From assembly GCF_024281035.1 (NCBI RefSeq), contig NZ_JAMXLH010000020.1, positions 124,001 through 188,000 on the forward strand: 64,000 bases of DNA, written 5' to 3'. Each line of letters opens with the position of its first letter. Position 1 is the first letter of the stretch. Below the pieces are notes generated by a model. It had not been told where the DNA came from. It worked only from the letters and a program-made list of their open reading frames with translations, and searched no databases. The translations under genes and the position numbers were made by a program. Shown piece by piece: positions 58,601-64,000 of the stretch. This DNA is from Paraburkholderia sp. GTDB lineage: Bacteria > Pseudomonadota > Gammaproteobacteria > Burkholderiales > Burkholderiaceae.

Positions 58601-60302
58601 TCGCGCTCGCGTCTTCGTTCTCGACGCCGAGCTTCGAGACATCGACTTCGAACGCCTTGTGCGTGTCGCCCGCCTTGCGCTGGTCCGCGACCGTCCAGTT
58701 CGCCGCGCCGTAGAGCCGGTCGAAGGTGAGGCGCGGATTGTCGAACACGCCCGGCAGCGTCACGGCGGCGCTGGCCGCGTCGAGCCGGATCGTGCCGTGC
58801 TTTTCGTCGGCGTCGATATGGCCCCAGAGATTCTCGAAACCGGGCAGGCCCGCGCGCGGGTGGCCGCGCGGCGTGAGGCCCGGCCCCGGCTCCTGGGCCG
58901 CCACGCTGATGCCCTGCAGGTCGCCCTTGAAGCGGTAACGGATCACCGGCTCGACGCCCTTTGCGCGCTGCTCGGCGGCGGCTTCGCCCGATTCCGGCGC
59001 GGCGCGCTCGAGCGCCAGGTCGTAGTCGGCGACGAGCCCCTGCGGATTGAAGCGCAGCAGCGCATCGAGCACGCGGCCCGGCAGCGGCAGCGCGCGCATG
59101 AATTCGGCGAGGATGCCGAGGTCGATGCGGTCGCCCGACACGCTCAGCAACTGGCCGTGCTGGAGCGATTGCTGGCGAAAGCGTCCGTCGAGGGTCGTGA
59201 GCGCGAGCGTGCGCACGAGCGGCGTGCCGTCGTCGAGCGGCGGCTGGCCGAGTTCCGCGTGAAAATCGCGCAGTTGCAGCGTGTAGTCGCCGGGCTCCAC
59301 GCCCACGCGCCACTGGAAGTGCGCGATGGGCAAATCGAGGCGCGGCTGGGTCGGGCGCACCTGCAGCGCGACGTCGGTGCCGTCGAGCACGCCGTCCGCG
59401 AAGAGCAGCCGCCCCGAGCTGAAGTGCGCCCAGATCGCGTTGTCGATGCGGCCCGCGAAGGTGGCGATCGGCAGGTGGACGTAGCGGGCGAGCGTCGGCA
59501 GATCGACGGGCCCGGTCGAGAAGTACGCGTTGCCGCTCCAGTCGGCGGGCTTGCCGGCCTGCGAGTAGCGCGCATGGGTGAAGTGCGCGCGGAAGTCGAG
59601 CGGACCGTGGAACACCGTGCCCTCGCTCGGCGCCTGGAGCGCGATGCGGTGGTCGTAGCCGTCGTTGAGAATCGCGAGGCGGATGTCGTGCAGTGCGAGT
59701 TCGGGCACGTCGCGCGTCGCGTCGTGCCAGCGCAGCGTGCCGCCGCGCAGCACGATCGCCTGCTGGCGCATGAGCCAGGTCGTGAAGGTGGCGTTGCCCG
59801 TGTGCGCGGTCGGCACGGGCACGCCCGCCACCGTGAACGCGCCGTCGTCCTCGCGGGCGAGCAGCACGTCGGGACGCTCGACGATGATGCTCGACAGCAG
59901 CGGCTCGAAGCTCACGAGCGAGCGCCACGAGACCGTCGCGGTGGCGTGGGGGACGTTGAGTGCGATGGCGCCGTGGCGGTCCCGGATCGTGAGGCCGGTG
60001 ATGTCGATGCCGGGCTGGAAGCCGAGCCAGTGCGGCCCGAGCTTGCCGATGCGGAAATCGGCGTGGATCTTCTCGGAGACGAGGGCTTCGATGCGCGGCC
60101 GGAAATTGTCGACCTGCGGCAGCACGATGTAGCGCAGCCCGAGCAGCAGCGCGGCGACGATGAAATAGAGGACGAGCGCAACCGCCGCGAGCACGCGCAG
60201 CGTGTGGCGAAGCACCGGGTGATGGTGCGCGGGCGCATCCGGGGGTGTCCGGCTGGCATGTCCGGTTTGACGCGGACCGGCGGGATCGTTTCGCTCGGAC
60301 AT
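55677..60302 (-). CDS. yhdP: YhdP family AsmA-like envelope protein
   Basis: 1541 residues. One membrane anchor (about 28-55, VLAAVALVLYFIVAALLLGLRY) is followed by a long beta-rich body and the C-terminal block RIGDGIGRTDDFKLVAAPARAQMTGTVDLVHQTQDLHVHV, DFALSRTIETAFTLDYTITGPW typical of YhdP (TIGR02099/DUF3971). YhdP forms a periplasmic bridge moving phospholipid to the outer membrane, together with TamB and YdbH. It is about 270 residues longer than E. coli YhdP. The excess is a low-complexity insertion (roughly residues 995-1170) rich in Ala, Gly and Ser, coded by microsatellite repeats. Confidence 0.95.
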   Translation of the reverse strand: MSERNDPAGPRQTGHASRTPPDAPAHHHPVLRHTLRVLAAVALVLYFIVAALLLGLRYIVLPQVDNFRPRIEALVSEKIHADFRIGKLGPHWLGFQPGIDITGLTIRDRHGAIALNVPHATATVSWRSLVSFEPLLSSIIVERPDVLLAREDDGAFTVAGVPVPTAHTGNATFTTWLMRQQAIVLRGGTLRWHDATRDVPELALHDIRLAILNDGYDHRIALQAPSEGTVFHGPLDFRAHFTHARYSQAGKPADWSGNAYFSTGPVDLPTLARYVHLPIATFAGRIDNAIWAHFSSGRLLFADGVLDGTDVALQVRPTQPRLDLPIAHFQWRVGVEPGDYTLQLRDFHAELGQPPLDDGTPLVRTLALTTLDGRFRQQSLQHGQLLSVSGDRIDLGILAEFMRALPLPGRVLDALLRFNPQGLVADYDLALERAAPESGEAAAEQRAKGVEPVIRYRFKGDLQGISVAAQEPGPGLTPRGHPRAGLPGFENLWGHIDADEKHGTIRLDAASAAVTLPGVFDNPRLTFDRLYGAANWTVADQRKAGDTHKAFEVDVSKLGVENEDASATMTARYANPGHGRGALDLKADFARAQVKAIPRYLPTSMSEHTRNYLGHGLQAGISRGATIEVHGDLTQFPYSRVPDAGQFRIVAPFTGGSFDPSPFPPRRLRNGMPNVWPTFTDIDGLFQLHENKLRFDVARGRYRNFVLRDVNGRIDDLGTKGSDLVIAGNGRGPLADLLDYANKSSLGYMSKHMGEKVRAQGPATLALTLTIPRIPKPQVRAQGAIGFEGNQLAFENIPPVSNLAGRLRFTNRSAQSDRLTARFLGGTLSANGGLRENGRYALNVAGNVAVDAARRLDLHGTAAAVLGRMSGQAPYTLAVRGARGHLPDVKASSDLTDLALDLPAPFGKTAGTPMPLRAELQPGAGDGSDAGNPAPFEHADVTLGPLVARYVLRRVPGHVPDVVRGAIAMNRPLELPQEGVIAAVDMPAFDADAWRRVVLEIRGASGAGAGAGAGAGAGAGAGAGAGAGAATGAGPDAAGNAGNAGNAGTAAGTAAGTAGVATGASGVSAATSSAPGTYGLPAASATAARQSASGAAPERRASSSAAAVQANPQTNPAASRRPSAPERSTTSPATAAAAAPADAASSAVAQLMPGGAFAQYVPSRFAVHVGTLTLLKRHWENVVVGATRSGRDWQANLASNQVSGHLSWKPGAVPGSPGTLEARLARLVVPAATENDLLGQAISAPVQNMPAVDLIVNQLIVRGHDFGRLQVNAHNFDENGVPVWQLDALDITNPAAHLSATGNWRTVGDIGPDMEMPTPRRTALDFRLDVTDAGALLERAGMPGTLKGGEGTLSGKVAWHGGPTKIDYPSLNGSLAVDLRHGQILRVDPGLAKLLGVLSLQSVARFATMDFRDVIGEGLPFTSVTGTSRIGDGIGRTDDFKLVAAPARAQMTGTVDLVHQTQDLHVHVVPTLSAGAGVIAAAVVNPLIGLGALVADFALSRTIETAFTLDYTITGPWSKPHVERLRGDQGKMNPLTPATAK
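57126..57196 (-). repeat. Interrupted 9/12-base repeats within yhdP
   Basis: Units accagcagt, accagcagcagt and accagcatt occur in blocks (+ strand), coding Gly-Thr-Ala-Ala and Gly-Asn-Ala runs. Confidence 0.85.
57218..57289 (-). repeat. Hexanucleotide microsatellite, 12 perfect copies, within yhdP
   Basis: 72 bases of cacccg (+ strand) code twelve Gly-Ala pairs in the low-complexity insertion. Copy changes keep the frame. Confidence 0.96.
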
Positions 60303-60638
60303 GCTGCTGCGGGTGCGGTATGGTAGCGTTGCGTTCTAACGACGAAATGTATCACAAGGGGCAGTCGCGCCGACCATCCGGAGATGCCTGGATACCGGTA
60401 TCGCGACTTGTTTGCAGTCTTGCAGTCGGTCTTTCCAGCACGCTTGCGGGCGCGCACTTGCGCCAGGTTTTGCGGCTCGCGTCGATGAGCCGCGCCATCG
60501 GGCCGTGCGCCTGCATCACGCGCGCGCCGCTGCCGCGCGCTTATCGAGCGTTTGCGATATCGAGCGTCAGCGCGCCCCGGCGAGACCTGACCGAGCCCCG
60601 AGCGAGCCCCGAGCGAGTCCCCACAAAGCCACGCATCC
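60303..60638. other. Divergent intergenic region, yhdP / glnE
   Basis: 336 bases with no credible gene. An 11-base repeat gagccccgagc (60593-60603, 60604-60614, then partial) lies 24 bases before the glnE ATG. Promoters for both genes must lie here, but I cannot place them with confidence. Confidence 0.55.
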
Positions 60639-63431
60639 ATGACCGACACGACCCTTCTCAGTGCCAGCTATTCCCGTTACGCGGCGCGCGCGTACGCGGC
60701 CCGTCCCGGACTCGCGGAGCAGGTCGCGTCGCTCGCCGCCGAACCGCTTGCGCGCGAACGCATCGTCGCGCGGCTCGACGCGCTTTGTGCGCAGGCGGGC
60801 GGCGGGTCCGGCATGCCGCTCACCGACGAGCAATTGAAGAAAGCGCTGCGCCAGTTGCGCGTCGAGGTGATCTGCGCGGTGATGGAGCGCGACCTCGGGC
60901 GCGTGGCCGACGTCGGCGAAGTCACCGGCACGATGACCGATCTGGCCGAAGTCGCGATCCAGTGTGCGCTCGCGGTCGTCAGCGCCGATCTCGAAACGCT
61001 CTTCGGCGAGCCGCGCGGGCCGAACGGCGAGCGTCTCACGCTCGGCGTGGTCGGCATGGGCAAGCTCGGCGGGCGCGAGCTGAACGTTTCGTCGGACATC
61101 GATCTCATCTTCGTCTACGAGGACGACGGCGAGACCACGGGCGGCCAGCGCTCGCCGATCGCGACCCAGGACTTCTTCACGCGCGTGGGCAAGCGCCTGA
61201 TCGGCGCGCTCAGCGACGTGACGGCTGACGGCTTCGTCTTTCGCGTCGACATGCGGCTGCGGCCGAACGGCGATTCGGGGCCGCTCGTGTGCAGCCTCGG
61301 CATGCTTGAAGAGTATTTCTACGTGCAGGGCCGCGAGTGGGAGCGCTACGCGTGGATCAAGGGGCGAATCGTCTCGGAGGAAGAGAGCGAGAGCGCGCTG
61401 CGCCTCGTCTCGCAACTCGAAGCGCTCGTGAAGCCGTTCGTCTACCGGCGCTATCTCGACTTCGGCGTGATCGGCGCGATCCGCTCGCTGCATGCGCAGA
61501 TTCGCCATGAAGCGCAGCGACGCGCGCGTATGCGTCCCGACAAGGCGGACGACATCAAGCTCGGGCGCGGCGGCATCCGCGAGATCGAGTTCAGCGCCCA
61601 GGTGTTCCAGTTGATTCGCGGCGGCCAGGACGCGGGCTTTCGCGTGCGGCCGACGCTGGCCGTGCTCGGCTACGCGGCGGCGCGCGGGCTGATCGCCCCG
61701 GAAGTCTGCACGGACCTCACGCGTGCGTACAACTTCCTGCGCGAACTGGAGCACCGGCTCCAATACCGCGACGACGCGCAGACTCACGCCATGCCGGTCG
61801 ACCCGGCCGAGCGCGCGGCACTCGCGGGCGCGACGGGCTCGAGCGACTACGCGGCGCTGATGGAGACGCTCAACGCGTATCGCGACACGGTGGAGCGCCA
61901 GTTCGACCAGATCTTTGCCGACAAGCTCAACGGCGAGAACGGGTGTGCCGCGGCCGAAGACGGCGCGGCCGCCTGGGTGTGGAGCAGTGTGCTTGCCGAG
62001 GACGGCGCCGACGACGAACTGCTCGAACGCCTGAACGAGCTTGGCATCGACGACGCCGCGCTGCTGCTGGTGCGGCTGCGCGGGCTGTGGCGGTCGTCGC
62101 GCTATGCCGGGCTGCCGGAGAAGAGCCGCGAGCGCTTCGACACCGTGGCGCAGCGCACGCTCGAAGCCGCGCGCACGCTGGAGCCGCGCGCGCGGCGCGC
62201 CGACACGCTCGCGCGCATGTTCGACCTGCTCGATTCGGTGGGCCGGCGCGGCGCTTATCTGGCGCTCCTCACCGAATACCCGGATGCGCTGAGCCGCGTG
62301 CTCAAGGTGCTCGGCGCATCGCGCTGGGCGGCGGGTTATCTGATCCGCCATCCGCAACTGCTCGACGAACTGCTCGACGACGAAGCGATCGCGACGCCGT
62401 TCGACTGGCCCGAGTTCTCGCGCCAGTTGCGCGCGCGGCTCGCCGCGGCTGCCGACGTCGAGCAGCAGATGGACCTCTTGCGCCACGCGCACCAGGCCGA
62501 AGTGTTCCGCATCCTGTTGAACGATCTGGCGGGCCGGCTTTCGGTGGAGCACGTGAGCGACCGGCTCTCCGAACTCGCCGATGCCGTGCTCGACGTGACC
62601 ATCGAAACGGTGTGGCAGCAGTTCTCGAAGCGTCACCGCGACGTGCCGCGTTTCGCGGCGATCGCGTATGGGAAGCTGGGCGGCAAGGAGCTCGGCTATG
62701 CGTCGGACCTCGACCTGATCTTCCTCTACGACGACGCGGATGAGCGCGCTTCGGAAATCTACGCCATGTTCGCGCGCCGCCTGATTTCGTGGCTGACCAC
62801 GGCGACGGGCGCGGGCACGCTGTTCGACGTCGATCTGCGCCTGCGCCCGAACGGCGAATCGGGGCTGCTCGTCACCGATCTCGACGCGTTCCGCCGCTAC
62901 CAGTTGCGCGAGGGCGACGCGGCAAACACGGCGTGGGTGTGGGAACACCAGGCGCTCACGCGGGCGCGCTTTTCGGCGGGCGATGCGGCAATCGGCCAAA
63001 CGTTCGAGGCGATTCGCGTGCAGGTGCTCACCACGCCGCGCGATGCGGCGCCGCTCGCGAAAGAGATCGTCGAGATGCGTCAGCGCGTGGAGGACGGTCA
63101 TCCGAACCGCACCGAACTCTTCGACCTGAAGCACGACCGCGGCGGCATGGTCGACATCGAGTTTCTCGTGCAGTACTGGGTGCTGCTGCACGCTGCGCAG
63201 GACGCCGAACTGATCCGCAATACGGGCAATATCGCGCTGTTGCGCGAGGTGTCGCGCTTCGGGTTGATGAGTGAGGAAGAGGCCGATACGATCGGCTCGG
63301 CGTACCGGCTCTATCGCAAGCTGCAGCACCAGTTGCGGCTCGACGGCATGGAGGTGGCGCGCGTCGAGCCGGAGCGTGTGGAGGCCGAGCGCCATGCGGT
63401 GCTCGCGTTGTGGAAGCGGGTGTTTGGCTGA
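60639..63431 (+). CDS. glnE: Bifunctional glutamine synthetase adenylyltransferase/deadenylase
   Basis: 930 residues with two nucleotidyltransferase domains. The N-terminal one has GMGKLGGRELNVSSDIDLIF (in the E. coli enzyme the deadenylylating half); the C-terminal one has AYGKLGGKELGYASDLDLIF (the adenylylating half). KLGRGGIREIEF and DLKHDRGGMVDIEFLVQ are the matching partner motifs. It adjusts glutamine synthetase activity to nitrogen status through PII. It is monocistronic, convergent with recN. Confidence 0.97.
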   Translation: MTDTTLLSASYSRYAARAYAARPGLAEQVASLAAEPLARERIVARLDALCAQAGGGSGMPLTDEQLKKALRQLRVEVICAVMERDLGRVADVGEVTGTMTDLAEVAIQCALAVVSADLETLFGEPRGPNGERLTLGVVGMGKLGGRELNVSSDIDLIFVYEDDGETTGGQRSPIATQDFFTRVGKRLIGALSDVTADGFVFRVDMRLRPNGDSGPLVCSLGMLEEYFYVQGREWERYAWIKGRIVSEEESESALRLVSQLEALVKPFVYRRYLDFGVIGAIRSLHAQIRHEAQRRARMRPDKADDIKLGRGGIREIEFSAQVFQLIRGGQDAGFRVRPTLAVLGYAAARGLIAPEVCTDLTRAYNFLRELEHRLQYRDDAQTHAMPVDPAERAALAGATGSSDYAALMETLNAYRDTVERQFDQIFADKLNGENGCAAAEDGAAAWVWSSVLAEDGADDELLERLNELGIDDAALLLVRLRGLWRSSRYAGLPEKSRERFDTVAQRTLEAARTLEPRARRADTLARMFDLLDSVGRRGAYLALLTEYPDALSRVLKVLGASRWAAGYLIRHPQLLDELLDDEAIATPFDWPEFSRQLRARLAAAADVEQQMDLLRHAHQAEVFRILLNDLAGRLSVEHVSDRLSELADAVLDVTIETVWQQFSKRHRDVPRFAAIAYGKLGGKELGYASDLDLIFLYDDADERASEIYAMFARRLISWLTTATGAGTLFDVDLRLRPNGESGLLVTDLDAFRRYQLREGDAANTAWVWEHQALTRARFSAGDAAIGQTFEAIRVQVLTTPRDAAPLAKEIVEMRQRVEDGHPNRTELFDLKHDRGGMVDIEFLVQYWVLLHAAQDAELIRNTGNIALLREVSRFGLMSEEEADTIGSAYRLYRKLQHQLRLDGMEVARVEPERVEAERHAVLALWKRVFG

Positions 63432-63531
63432 TACAGCCGACGACCGTCGACTGAACTCAACTCAACTCCGGCCAGCCACGGCTGACTCCGCACGCGTTGG
63501 AGTCGCAAAGGAGCACACGGCTCGCGCGCGC

Positions 63532-64000
63532 TTACGCCGCGAGCATCTCCTTGGCGTGACGCCGTGTCGTGGCGGTGATTTCGAGTCCGCCGAGCATGCG
63601 CGCAACTTCCTCGACGCGCCCGGGCTTGTCGAGCGGCGTGACGAGCGAGAGCGTGCCGCCGTTGCCGTCGCCGGACTTCGAAACCTGGAAGTGGTGATCG
63701 CCGCGCGCGGCGACTTGCGGCAGGTGCGTGACGCACAGCACCTGGCGCTCGCGCCCGAGCTGATGAAGGAGCCGTCCGACCACTTCCGCGACGCCGCCGC
63801 CGATGCCGGTGTCGACTTCGTCGAAGATCAGCGTCGGCGTGAGGCTCGCGGCGCTCGCGATCACGGCGAGCGCGAGACTGATCCGCGCGAGTTCGCCGCC
63901 CGAGGCGATCTTCGCGAGCGGCCGCAGCGGCACACCCGCGTGGCCCGCGACGCGAAATTCGATCTGCTCCAGACCGTGTGCGCCGCCGCCCGCGCTGCGC
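63532..64000 (-). CDS. recN: DNA repair protein RecN (C-terminal part; 5' end outside window)
   Basis: The reverse strand is open from the window edge to a stop at 63532, giving about 155 residues. The ABC signature SGGELARISLAL, Walker B TLIFDEVDTGIGG and the H-loop region VTHLPQVAARGDHHF identify the C-terminal head of the SMC-like repair protein RecN. The N-terminal head and coiled coil are outside the window. Confidence 0.94.
   Translation of the reverse strand, partial: RSAGGGAHGLEQIEFRVAGHAGVPLRPLAKIASGGELARISLALAVIASAASLTPTLIFDEVDTGIGGGVAEVVGRLLHQLGRERQVLCVTHLPQVAARGDHHFQVSKSGDGNGGTLSLVTPLDKPGRVEEVARMLGGLEITATTRRHAKEMLAA

Noticed and set aside
57429..60326. A 965-codon open frame on the + strand opposite yhdP
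   Set aside because: Antisense shadow: yhdP has an anchor, conserved C-terminal blocks and normal composition; this frame is Arg/Val/Glu-rich without motifs.
60567..63395. A 942-codon open frame opposite glnE
   Set aside because: glnE on the + strand shows both nucleotidyltransferase motif sets; the reverse frame does not resemble any protein.

Overview
The window is a high-GC chromosomal segment of a betaproteobacterium of the order Burkholderiales, most likely Burkholderia sensu lato (Paraburkholderia, Burkholderia or Caballeronia). The evidence is the gene order queA-tgt-yajC-secD-secF, recG next to oxyR and dps, glcDEF next to yggS-proC, a three-part pntAA-pntAB-pntB transhydrogenase, and close resemblance of the proteins to that group. 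This was judged by reading; no search was run. No rRNA, tRNA, CRISPR array or intact insertion sequence was seen.

Layout. 1-5.9 kb: an FMN-dependent glutamate-synthase-like protein (cut by the window edge), mnmA, a Nudix hydrolase and the proton-translocating transhydrogenase operon, which ends at a clear terminator. 6-19.6 kb: a more variable stretch with hypothetical and DUF2059-like exported proteins, a rhomboid protease, a PAP2 phosphatase, a truncated DUF2127 gene, AraC/SDR and LuxR/nitrilase/permease units, a WYL regulator with a VOC protein, and a class I methyltransferase. This stretch is bracketed by the real 3' end of pntB and a second, degenerate 405-base copy of it. 19.7-27.6 kb: an RNA methyltransferase, a large SpecificRecomb-family membrane protein and a pqiA-pqiA-pqiB-pqiC envelope lipid-transport operon. 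27.9-29.3 kb: cytochrome b561 and YceI, with the stump of a second yceI. 29.3-42 kb: secFD-yajC-tgt-queA, then recG, oxyR, a small membrane protein, dps and ubiA. 42-49.2 kb: proC, yggS and the glycolate oxidase genes glcFED, with one more FAD oxidase. 49.4-55.4 kb: a cobalamin adenosyltransferase, flavohaemoglobin, aroG, tldD and a nitrilase-family amidase. 55.7-64 kb: yhdP, glnE and the C-terminal part of recN.

Two observations stand out. First, aroG (DAHP synthase, the entry to aromatic amino acid synthesis) has a complete-looking transcription attenuator upstream: a promoter, a 22-codon leader peptide with seven aromatic residues among its first twelve, an antiterminator segment and a terminator with nine U residues. 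Second, many core genes end in short tandem duplications (8-16 bases, most often 11) that overlap or abut the stop codon. In several cases the duplication repeats the stop triplet in all three frames. Other regulatory candidates are an NsrR-like box before hmp, an OxyR-like element before oxyR, a 9+9 palindrome before the VOC/WYL operon, and decamer repeats abutting the -10 box of the adenosyltransferase gene.
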